Origin: an uncultured Ruminococcus sp.
Lineage (GTDB): Bacteria > Bacillota > Clostridia > Oscillospirales > CAG-272
DNA: 5,435 nucleotides
Assembly: GCA_902783705.1 (NCBI GenBank)
Contig: CACZSA010000048.1
Span: 1-5,435 of the forward strand
Direction of reading: 5' to 3'
Within the stretch, counting starts at the first letter, position 1. Every line of letters starts with the position of its first letter. Shown piece after piece: positions 1 through 4,958 of this stretch. The translations under genes were made by a program, and so were the position numbers. A model generated the notes under the pieces. It made no database searches, was not told the origin of the DNA, and saw nothing but the letters and a program-made list of their open reading frames with translations.

Positions 1-1
1 A

Positions 2-229
2 TGCGAATACTCCACCGTCGGCGGCTGGGCGATCGAAATGCTCGACGCGGACCCGCACGTCGGCGACAGCTTCACGTACCGGGACATTCCTCTCGAGGAA
101 GGGGAGGAAGAGGACCCGGAGGATCCCGCGACGACGCTGACGGTCGTGGTCTCCGCGATGGACGACATGCGCGTGACCAAGCTCACGGTGCTGGTGACGC
201 GTCCGCCGGAGAAAGAGGACGAAGAGTAA
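2..229 (+). CDS. CorC/HlyC-type transporter, C-terminal fragment
   Basis: This is the last 75 codons of a protein whose start lies before the window; the stop is TAA at 227-229. The visible part reads YSTVGGWAIEMLD, then GDSFTYRDIPL, then a Glu/Asp/Pro-rich insert, then TVVVSAMDDMRVTKLTVLV. This matches the small C-terminal CorC/HlyC (transporter-associated) domain found after paired CBS domains in CNNM/CorC/TlyC membrane proteins: a TVGG helix, a GD-x(3)-Y strand, and a final strand pair with 'MDDMRVTKL'. Those proteins are proposed Mg2+ or divalent cation exporters, often annotated hemolysin-like. The acidic insert between the strands (about residues 34-44 of the fragment) is longer than usual, and the protein ends in a charged EKEDEE tail. 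The membrane (DUF21) and CBS parts are outside the window, so the assignment rests on this domain only. Confidence 0.8.
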   Translation, partial: CEYSTVGGWAIEMLDADPHVGDSFTYRDIPLEEGEEEDPEDPATTLTVVVSAMDDMRVTKLTVLVTRPPEKEDEE

Positions 230-244
230 CTAAAACGGAATCAC

Positions 245-283
245 AAAAGGGCTGACACGCACCGGAATGCGGCAGCCCTTTTT
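245..283. terminator. Bidirectional intrinsic terminator
   Basis: A perfect 10-bp stem is formed by AAAAGGGCTG (245-254) and CAGCCCTTTT (273-282). A small inner pairing of CGCA (258-261) with TGCG (268-271) shortens the loop. On the plus strand the T tract TTTTT (279-283) is followed by CGTTTT. On the minus strand the T-rich end of the stem runs on into TTTTGTGATTCCGTTTT. It sits between two convergent genes, 16 bases after the CorC-type stop and about 44 bases beyond the stop of the minus-strand gene, so it can end both transcripts. Confidence 0.88.
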
Positions 284-326
284 CGTTTTGCGCTGTTGGA
301 CGGGTGGGTTATCGTGCTTTTTCCGC

Positions 327-1124
327 TCAGCCGAATCTTCCGAAGATGTGCGAGCCGAAGTAGACGCGGTCCTTGTAGTTGTTCCAGGACCGTCCGGCGG
401 GCACGGTCTCGCCGGCGGGGGCTTCGGGCTCCGCCGCTTCTGCCGGGGTCTCCTCGGGCAGTTCGGGCAGCTCGACCGGAACGAGCGGCGGGAGCTCGCC
501 GGGCTCGACGGAATCGACGGTCGCATAGACCATGTCCGGCTCGTCGGACACGGGACGGAGCAGGATCACCTCGCGCAGATTGTACGCGGTGACGCCGGTG
601 TCGCCGAAGTCCGCGGTGAATTCAAAGCGGTAGAAGGCGTAGGACTGCGCGCTCTTCCAGTCGGCGGCGGTGTTCTGGATGTGGAACACCTTGAAGCCGT
701 TCTGCTCGCCGACGCTCTGGATCAGCGGCAGGGGCGTCCATTCCTTGAGCAGGCTGTCGTTCGATCCCCAGACGCGGAGGGTGACTTGCGCGCCGGGCAC
801 GCTGTCCGTGAGGACGCCGAAGGCCGCGAGGGTCTGGGGCACGCCGGAGGAGGTGGTGAGGGTGAAGGTCTTGTCCTCGGACTCCGCGAGATCGACGACC
901 ATCGCCGCGTCGGACTGACCGTCGAAGAGGACGGACACGGGACCGCAGTCCGCGCCCTCGGTCAGGGCGGAGGTGACGGGCAGGCGGCGCAGGCCGACCT
1001 CGGTGACGGTGACGGCGGCGGTTTCCGCAGGCTTTTCGGCGGGCGCCGCGTCTTCGGCGGAGGCGTTCACGGCAAGCATCGCTGCGGCGGAGAGGGCCAG
1101 CGCGATGAGGGCTGTTTTTTTCAT
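327..1124 (-). CDS. Exported protein, possible discoidin-like domain and Pro/Glu linker
   Basis: A 265-residue protein that I do not recognise by name. Residues 1-23 are a textbook Sec signal peptide (MKK, hydrophobic AL-rich core, ASA cleavage site before Glu24), so the mature protein is exported. Residues about 37-200 alternate short strands and turns. LFDG, VVDL, GAQVTLRVWGSND, WTPL, YAFYRFEFT and LREVILL recall the order seen in F5/8-type C (discoidin/CBM32-like) beta-sandwiches; this fold assignment is my inference and is weak. Residues about 212-245 are rich in Pro, Glu and Ala, like a linker. The end (SWNNYKDRVYFGSHIFGRFG) is aromatic and Gly-rich, with no LPXTG or membrane anchor. I chose the ATG at 1124 because AGGAGG lies 8 bases upstream and the signal peptide begins there; the open frame continues to 1319 but that extension crosses the promoter. 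It stands alone, divergent from the DUF1643 gene. Confidence 0.87.
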   Translation of the reverse strand: MKKTALIALALSAAAMLAVNASAEDAAPAEKPAETAAVTVTEVGLRRLPVTSALTEGADCGPVSVLFDGQSDAAMVVDLAESEDKTFTLTTSSGVPQTLAAFGVLTDSVPGAQVTLRVWGSNDSLLKEWTPLPLIQSVGEQNGFKVFHIQNTAADWKSAQSYAFYRFEFTADFGDTGVTAYNLREVILLRPVSDEPDMVYATVDSVEPGELPPLVPVELPELPEETPAEAAEPEAPAGETVPAGRSWNNYKDRVYFGSHIFGRFG

Positions 1125-1132
1125 ATTCGAAT

Positions 1133-1138
1133 CCTCCT
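1133..1138 (-). promoter_or_regulatory. Ribosome binding site deciding the 1124 start
   Basis: On the minus strand AGGAGG is followed by an 8-base spacer (ATTCGAAT) and then ATG at 1124. The perfect anti-Shine-Dalgarno match sets the start at MKKTALIAL rather than at any codon in the longer open frame. Confidence 0.9.
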
Positions 1139-1157
1139 GGTAGGATTTATTTTCCTT

Positions 1158-1186
1158 ATCATAGCACAGAATCGCGCTTTTGGCAA
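1158..1186 (-). promoter_or_regulatory. Extended -10 promoter for the exported protein
   Basis: Read on the minus strand: -35 TTGCCA (1186-1181), a 17-base spacer, then -10 TATGAT (1163-1158) preceded by TGC, giving an extended -10. Transcription should start near 1151, leaving a leader of about 27 bases before the ATG at 1124. The two TTTTT runs upstream of the -35 (1200-1190) could act as an UP element. Confidence 0.85.
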
Positions 1187-1223
1187 GAGAAAAAGAAAAA
1201 TCCGGGCGAAAAAACGCGCCGGA
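1187..1223 (-). terminator. Terminator-like hairpin between divergent promoters
   Basis: TCCGG (1201-1205) pairs with CCGGA (1219-1223), and GCG (1206-1208) pairs with CGC (1215-1217). G1218 is bulged and the loop is six A. On the minus strand this 8-bp stem is followed directly by TTTTTCTTTTTCTC (1200-1187), the form of an intrinsic terminator. It points left and ends immediately upstream of the -35 of the exported-protein gene. It could insulate that gene from leftward antisense transcription, or the palindrome could be an operator. The structure is visible; the role is inferred. Confidence 0.5.
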
Positions 1224-1224
1224 C

Positions 1225-1253
1225 TTGCAATTCTCCCCGGGTTGTGCTATCAT
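1225..1253 (+). promoter_or_regulatory. Extended -10 promoter for the DUF1643 gene
   Basis: -35 TTGCAA (1225-1230), a 17-base spacer and -10 TATCAT (1248-1253), with TG at 1245-1246 forming an extended -10. The start site should fall near 1260, giving a leader of about 31 bases that carries the ribosome binding site GGGAGGT (1280-1286). Confidence 0.85.
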
Positions 1254-1290
1254 GGGACCGAAATGACAAATTCCGACGCGGGAGGTCCAA

Positions 1291-1917
1291 ATGCCCCATA
1301 TTCCGTCCGCCCCCACCACCGAGATCGAAGTCCTGTCCTTTGAGGACGCGCTGATCCCCTCGCCCGGCGCCGCCTACGACCGGGACAAATGGCTCTACGT
1401 CCCGGATTTTTATTCGGAATACCGGTATATCCTGGGCACGCGCGGGAGCCGTCCGCTCATCGCCGTCGGGATCAACCCCTCGACCGCCGCGCCGGACGCC
1501 CTCGACAACACGCTCAAGTCGGTCGAGCGGATCGCGCTCGGCAACGGGTACGACAGCTTTCTCATGTTCAACGTCTACGCCGAGCGCGCGACGGATCCGG
1601 ACGACATGGAGAGGACCTGCAACCGTTCCCTGCATCGCGAGAACATGAAAGCCTTCGCCTATCTCTGCGATCTCGCGTCCTCGGACGGGAATCCCCCGGA
1701 TATCTGGGCCGCGTGGGGCGCGATCATCCAAAAGCGGGCGTACCTCGCGGACTGCGTGCGGGACATGGCCGGGATCGGCGAGGCGCGGGGGGCCCGGTGG
1801 TTCACCTGCGGCACGCGCTCGAAAAACGGCGGGCATCCGCATCACCCGCTGTATCTGCGCAGGGACGCGAAGCTCGATCCGTTCGAGATCGGGCCGTATC
1901 TCGATTCGCTCGCGTAA
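1291..1917 (+). CDS. DUF1643 domain protein
   Basis: A 208-residue soluble protein with no signal peptide or membrane segment. It carries the marks of the DUF1643 family: a strand leading to INPSTA (residues 61-66), then LDNTLKSVERIALGNGYDSF, then NVYAERATDP (94-103), then an Asn-rich helical stretch, then WAAWGA (139-144) and a C-terminal GHPHHPLYL (181-189). The conserved Asn/Asp/His residues look like an active or binding site, but the family's biochemical role is unknown to me. Members are often found as single genes or near mobile and DNA-modification genes; no such partner is seen here. Length is usual for the family. The ATG at 1291 is supported by GGGAGGT at 1280-1286 and by the promoter just before it. 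It appears to be transcribed alone: the next gene has its own promoter, and a possible terminator lies between. Confidence 0.9.
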   Translation: MPHIPSAPTTEIEVLSFEDALIPSPGAAYDRDKWLYVPDFYSEYRYILGTRGSRPLIAVGINPSTAAPDALDNTLKSVERIALGNGYDSFLMFNVYAERATDPDDMERTCNRSLHRENMKAFAYLCDLASSDGNPPDIWAAWGAIIQKRAYLADCVRDMAGIGEARGARWFTCGTRSKNGGHPHHPLYLRRDAKLDPFEIGPYLDSLA

Positions 1918-2003
1918 ATCAGTCGGTCGGACCGGCGTGCTCGTCGAGGATGCCGCGCAGGGCCGCCATGGAGCTCGAGTGAGACCGGGCTGCCCGCGTG
2001 TGA

Positions 2004-2019
2004 GTTAGATGATGCTAAC
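2004..2019. repeat. Small inverted repeat in the intergenic region
   Basis: GTTAG (2004-2008) and CTAAC (2015-2019) are perfect inverted arms around ATGATG. The central ATGATG (2009-2014) can alternatively pair with CATCAT (2026-2031). The site lies in an AT-richer patch about 85 bases upstream of the permease promoter. It could be an operator or part of an RNA fold; short arms such as these also occur by chance. Confidence 0.3.
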
Positions 2020-2038
2020 ATACGCCATCATACACAAT

Positions 2039-2084
2039 CCGGAGGCCGTCATCAAGGGTTTTTATGATATTCTCCCGGTTTTTT
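2039..2084 (+). terminator. Possible intrinsic terminator after the DUF1643 gene
   Basis: CCGGAG (2039-2044) can pair with CTCCCGG (2072-2078) with one bulged C. An inner TCAT (2049-2052) can pair with ATGA (2064-2067). The outer stem is followed by TTTTTT (2079-2084). The T tract is good but the stem is interrupted, so this is a candidate only. It would separate the DUF1643 transcript from the permease promoter 20 bases downstream. Confidence 0.4.
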
Positions 2085-2103
2085 ATGCAGAGCGGCGCGA
2101 GCC

Positions 2104-2132
2104 TTGCAAAAGCCGCCGGAATCTGCTATAAT
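2104..2132 (+). promoter_or_regulatory. Near-consensus promoter of the permease operon
   Basis: -35 TTGCAA (2104-2109), a 17-base spacer and a perfect -10 TATAAT (2127-2132), with TG at 2124-2125 as an extended -10. Transcription should start near 2139, about 43 bases before the ATG at 2182. This is the best match to consensus in the window. It probably drives the permease, the M50-like gene and the lipoprotein gene as one transcript. Confidence 0.9.
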
Positions 2133-2172
2133 AACCGCGTCGGCGCAGCCGGTGCCGATTTTTTCATCCAGC

Positions 2173-2176
2173 GAGG
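2173..2176 (+). promoter_or_regulatory. Ribosome binding site deciding the 2182 start
   Basis: GAGG (within GCGAGGTAACT) lies 5 bases before ATG at 2182. The open frame extends upstream to a TTG at 2104, but that TTG is the promoter -35, so it cannot be in the mRNA. The start is therefore at MSTGSDQ. Confidence 0.75.
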
Positions 2177-2181
2177 TAACT

Positions 2182-3150
2182 ATGTCAACGGGATCCGATC
2201 AAACGCGCTCGAACATCAAGGGCGCGGCGATCCTGCTCTTCGCCTCCGTGATCTGGGGAACGTCCTTCGTCGCCCAGAGCCAGGGGATGGAGCGGATCGA
2301 AGCCTTCACCTTCAACGGCATCCGCACGCTCATGGGTGCGGGGGTGCTGCTCGTCTTTCTCTTCCTCCGCCGGACCGTCTTCGAGCGGCATCTCGACGAT
2401 GCGGCGCGCGCAGCAAGGCGGGAGACGACCCTGCGGTCCGTGAAGAGCGGGCTGATCGTCGGCGTCTGCCTCTTCGTCGCGAGCAATCTCCAGCAGTTTG
2501 CCTTCAACTACACCACCGCCGGGAAGATCGCGTTCATCACGGCGCTCTATATGTTCTTCGTCCCGGTGTTCGGCCTCGCCCTCGGCAAGCGCCCGAACCC
2601 GATCGTCTGGATCTGCGTCTCGGCGGGCTTTGTCGGGCTGTATTTCCTGACGATCGACCCGGCGGAGTCCTTCCGCATCAACCGCGGGGACTTCCTCGCC
2701 CTCCTCTGCGCCGTCGCCTACGCCGTCCACATCCTCGCGGTCGAGCATTTCGCCGCGGACACGGACAGGGTGACGCTCTCCCTGACGCAGTTCACCGTGA
2801 GCGGCGCGGTCTCCTGCGTCATGATGTTTATCTTCGAATCCCCGAATGCCGCCGACATCCGCGCGGTCATCCTCCCGCTCCTGTATTCGGGCGTCATGAG
2901 CTGCGGCATCGCGTTCACCCTGCAGGTCGTCGGGCAGAAATACGCCGAGGCGACCGTCGCGTCCCTCGCGATGTGCATGGAGTCGGTCTTCGGCGTGATC
3001 TCCGCGGCGATCATCCTCGGTGACCGCATGAGCGGGCGGGAGATCCTCGGCTGCTCCCTGATGTTTGCCGCGATCATCCTCTCCCAGATCTCCGACGCAC
3101 TCTGGGCCCGCGTCCGTCGGCGTTATGCCGGAGAAAGGAGCCTTTCATGA
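2182..3150 (+). CDS. EamA/DMT-superfamily permease
   Basis: A 322-residue integral membrane protein of the drug/metabolite transporter superfamily, with two EamA repeats (about residues 13-157 and 168-304) and about ten predicted membrane helices, the usual size for the family. Diagnostic segments are ASVIWGTSFVAQ (21-32) in helix 1, FTFNGIRTLMGAG (42-54), the GKIAFITALYMFFVPVF stretch (114-130), and a second-half counterpart with AEATVASLAMCMESVFGV (255-272). A charged loop at about 64-87 separates helices 2 and 3. The substrate cannot be told: family members export amino acids, metabolites or drugs. The start is ATG at 2182 with GAGG upstream. The stop TGA overlaps the next gene's ATG (ATGA, 3147-3150), so the two are probably translationally coupled. 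Confidence 0.93.
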   Translation: MSTGSDQTRSNIKGAAILLFASVIWGTSFVAQSQGMERIEAFTFNGIRTLMGAGVLLVFLFLRRTVFERHLDDAARAARRETTLRSVKSGLIVGVCLFVASNLQQFAFNYTTAGKIAFITALYMFFVPVFGLALGKRPNPIVWICVSAGFVGLYFLTIDPAESFRINRGDFLALLCAVAYAVHILAVEHFAADTDRVTLSLTQFTVSGAVSCVMMFIFESPNAADIRAVILPLLYSGVMSCGIAFTLQVVGQKYAEATVASLAMCMESVFGVISAAIILGDRMSGREILGCSLMFAAIILSQISDALWARVRRRYAGERSLS

Positions 3151-4292
3151 ATAAGAAGCCGGGAAAGCTCGGTTCGTATATTTCGATCCTCGTCTATTTC
3201 CTCGTCGGCGTGGTCTCGGGACTGACGATCCTGCGGTTCATCGAGGCGGCACAGCTCTGGCGGCGTCCCGGGCGGATGCTCGCGTGGTTTCTCCTCCTCG
3301 TCGGCGTGATGTACCTCGGCATGGTCGTCGAGATCGCGGTCCACGAGGCGGGGCATCTTGTCTTCGGACTCCTCACGGGCTACCGCTTCTGCTCGTACCG
3401 CATTTTCTCCTTTATGTGGATGAAGGAGGGGGACCGCGTGGTCTTCCGACGCTTTTCCATCGCCGGGACGGGCGGTCAGTGCCTCCTCTCCCCGCCCGAT
3501 CCGGATGAGCGGGGCCGGATCCCGTTCGTGCTCTACAACCTCGGCGGGGTGATCTTCAACCTCGCGACCGCAGTGATCTTCCTCATCCCGTCGATCCTTC
3601 TGCCCGCGACATCCGCGGCGGCGGTCTTTTTCCGGATGCTCGTCGTCATCGCGGTCGGCTTCGCGCTTGTGAACGGGCTCCCGATGCGGATCGGCGAGGT
3701 CGACAATGACGGCGCGAACACGCGTGCCCTCCTCGAGGATCCCGACGCGGTCCCCGTCTTCCGGCGGATCATGCTCATCAACGAGGCCTCCTCCCGGGGC
3801 GTGCGCGTGCGCGATATGCCTGCGGAGTGGTTTGAAGCGCCGCGTGGGGAGCTTTTGCATAATCCCGTCGGCGTGTCGCAGGAGGTCTTCCATCTCAACC
3901 GCATGATGGACGAGGGGAAGTACGCCGAGGCTGAGCAGGAGACCGCCCTGTTCCTCGCCCTCGACACCGCCCTGAACGGCATCCACCGGAATCTGCTGAC
4001 GGCGGACCTTTTGACCTGCCGCGTGATCCTCGGGGACCGGGCGGGGGCGGAGGAATGCCTCGGGAAGGACTTCCGGCGCTTCCTCACGGCGATGCGCTCG
4101 AATCCCTCGGTCATCCGCACGGAGATCGCCGCCGCATCGCTCGAGCAGGCGGGGGAGCAGAAGCGGCGCGAACTGTCTGACCGTTTCGAGAAGATCGCCG
4201 CGACCTACCCCTACCCCGCCGAGATCGAAGCCGAGCGGGAGATCCTCGCCGCTCTCGCGGAGGCGGAGAAGGGGGAAGGGAACGAACCGTAA
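3147..4292 (+). CDS. M50-like membrane zinc metallopeptidase
   Basis: A 381-residue membrane protein. Residues about 10-30 and 45-65 are hydrophobic helices; the second runs straight into HEAGH (66-70), the HExxH zinc motif of M50 (site-2-protease-like) peptidases embedded in the membrane. Further hydrophobic stretches lie at 127-152 (with NLGGVIFN at 131-138) and 157-176. The latter ends in NGLPMRIGEVDNDG (176-189), which resembles the M50 N-x-x-P...DG motif; Asp188 is the likely third zinc ligand. Residues about 200-381 are soluble, helical and Glu/Arg/Ala-rich, possibly TPR-like helical pairs; this is inference. No PDZ or CBS domain is visible. The substrate is unknown; M50 enzymes cleave membrane-bound anti-sigma factors, signal peptides or envelope proteins. 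The start is ATG at 3147 with AAAGGAG (3134-3140) 6 bases upstream, overlapping the permease stop by 4 bases. An inactive homologue with another role is possible but less likely, as both motifs are intact. Confidence 0.83.
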   Translation: MNKKPGKLGSYISILVYFLVGVVSGLTILRFIEAAQLWRRPGRMLAWFLLLVGVMYLGMVVEIAVHEAGHLVFGLLTGYRFCSYRIFSFMWMKEGDRVVFRRFSIAGTGGQCLLSPPDPDERGRIPFVLYNLGGVIFNLATAVIFLIPSILLPATSAAAVFFRMLVVIAVGFALVNGLPMRIGEVDNDGANTRALLEDPDAVPVFRRIMLINEASSRGVRVRDMPAEWFEAPRGELLHNPVGVSQEVFHLNRMMDEGKYAEAEQETALFLALDTALNGIHRNLLTADLLTCRVILGDRAGAEECLGKDFRRFLTAMRSNPSVIRTEIAAASLEQAGEQKRRELSDRFEKIAATYPYPAEIEAEREILAALAEAEKGEGNEP

Positions 4293-4298
4293 ATACAG

Positions 4299-4305
4299 AA
4301 AGGAG
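4299..4305 (+). promoter_or_regulatory. Ribosome binding site for a GTG start
   Basis: AAAGGAG at 4299-4305 lies 8 bases before GTG at 4314. The frame has no ATG until codon 32, past the lipobox, so the GTG start is required for export. Confidence 0.85.
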
Positions 4306-4313
4306 AATTTCCT

Positions 4314-4859
4314 GTGAAAACACGAATTGCCCTTCTGCTCGTGATCCTCATTTTGGCGGCGGCCTTTGCCGGCTGTCAGAGAAAACTGAAAAGCGAGGCG
4401 GATTTCATGCGCCGGGCGCGGGAGATTCTGCCGGCCGGGGCTGCCGATACGGCTGTGATGCAGTATGCCGGATTTACGATCAGTCCCAATGACAGCCGGA
4501 TGTACCTGCATTGGGTCGTGTCGGGAGACGAGCATGAGGATCACGCCTACCTCCCGATGGAGTGCGAACGGGCCCTGCCGTCGTGGGAATATGCGTTTGT
4601 CCGGAGCTATGAAGCGGGCGAATGCATGGAGGACGTCGCCGTGCTCGAATGGGAGGGGCGGATCGTGTTCTGCGTCAACAACACCGACGTCAGAGGCATG
4701 TGCTGGACGGAGACGGACGGGACCGAACATAAGAGTTCCTTTGAGCAGTTCCCGTACAGCAGCTATCCCTTCCTTCGGGTTCTGGACGCCGGATGCACGT
4801 CCGTCACATTCCTCGACGCGGAAGGGAACGAGCTCCCCGCAGAGGGCATTCCAGATTAA
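4314..4859 (+). CDS. Small lipoprotein of unknown function
   Basis: A 181-residue protein starting at GTG. Residues 1-20 form a lipoprotein signal peptide (KTR, then LLLVILILAAAFAG) with the lipobox ending at Cys21; the next residue is Gln. It is therefore expected to be lipid-anchored on the outer face of the membrane. The mature part has a short charged helix (about 26-39), then mixed strands rich in Trp, Tyr and acidic residues. Besides the lipidated Cys21 there are cysteines at 84, 104, 120, 130 and 161; some could form disulfides. I do not recognise a family. It lies 21 bases after the M50-like gene, so it is probably in the same transcript and could be a partner or substrate of that protease, though this is only suggested by position. 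Sampled bases are less GC-rich than in the preceding gene (about 55% at 4441-4500 against 75% at 4021-4080). No clear terminator follows. Confidence 0.88.
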   Translation: MKTRIALLLVILILAAAFAGCQRKLKSEADFMRRAREILPAGAADTAVMQYAGFTISPNDSRMYLHWVVSGDEHEDHAYLPMECERALPSWEYAFVRSYEAGECMEDVAVLEWEGRIVFCVNNTDVRGMCWTETDGTEHKSSFEQFPYSSYPFLRVLDAGCTSVTFLDAEGNELPAEGIPD

Positions 4860-4886
4860 ATCCGCGTGAAAAATCGATGAGAGCCC

Positions 4887-4915
4887 TTGTATGAGCGGCC
4901 CGTTTGTGTTATACT
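4887..4915 (+). promoter_or_regulatory. Extended -10 promoter for the SPFH gene
   Basis: -35 TTGTAT (4887-4892), a 17-base spacer and -10 TATACT (4910-4915), with TG at 4907-4908 as an extended -10 in the context TTTGTGTTATACT. The start site should be near 4922, giving a leader of about 37 bases. The SPFH gene thus has its own promoter, besides possible read-through from the lipoprotein gene. Confidence 0.78.
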
Positions 4916-4958
4916 GTTCTCGGTAAGCAATCGACCCTTTATCAGAAAGGAGCATTTT

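Noticed and set aside
1125..1319. N-terminal extension of the exported-protein gene up to 1319
   Set aside because: It would place the signal peptide 65 residues inside the protein and put the promoter and ribosome binding site within coding sequence.
267..1343. A 358-codon open frame on the plus strand
   Set aside because: It is antisense to the exported-protein gene, begins inside the terminator hairpin, and crosses both divergent promoters. The product is Gly/Arg/Val-rich with no recognisable domain.
1159..1845. A 228-codon minus-strand frame opposite the DUF1643 gene
   Set aside because: The plus-strand product matches DUF1643 motif by motif. The antisense product has no domain, and its frame runs through both divergent promoters.
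1924..1934. CGGTC-G-GACCG palindrome just after the DUF1643 stop
   Set aside because: Five-bp arms with a one-base centre cannot form a hairpin loop, and no T tract follows, so it is not a terminator. It may be a chance palindrome.
2064..3023. A 319-codon plus-strand frame overlapping the permease
   Set aside because: Its product is Arg/Pro/His-rich, typical of a frame-shifted GC-rich gene, while the other frame gives clear EamA helices. Its start lies at the possible terminator and ahead of the promoter.
4860..4886. Search for a terminator after the lipoprotein gene
   Set aside because: No stem followed by a T run is visible between the stop and the SPFH promoter; read-through into the SPFH gene remains possible.
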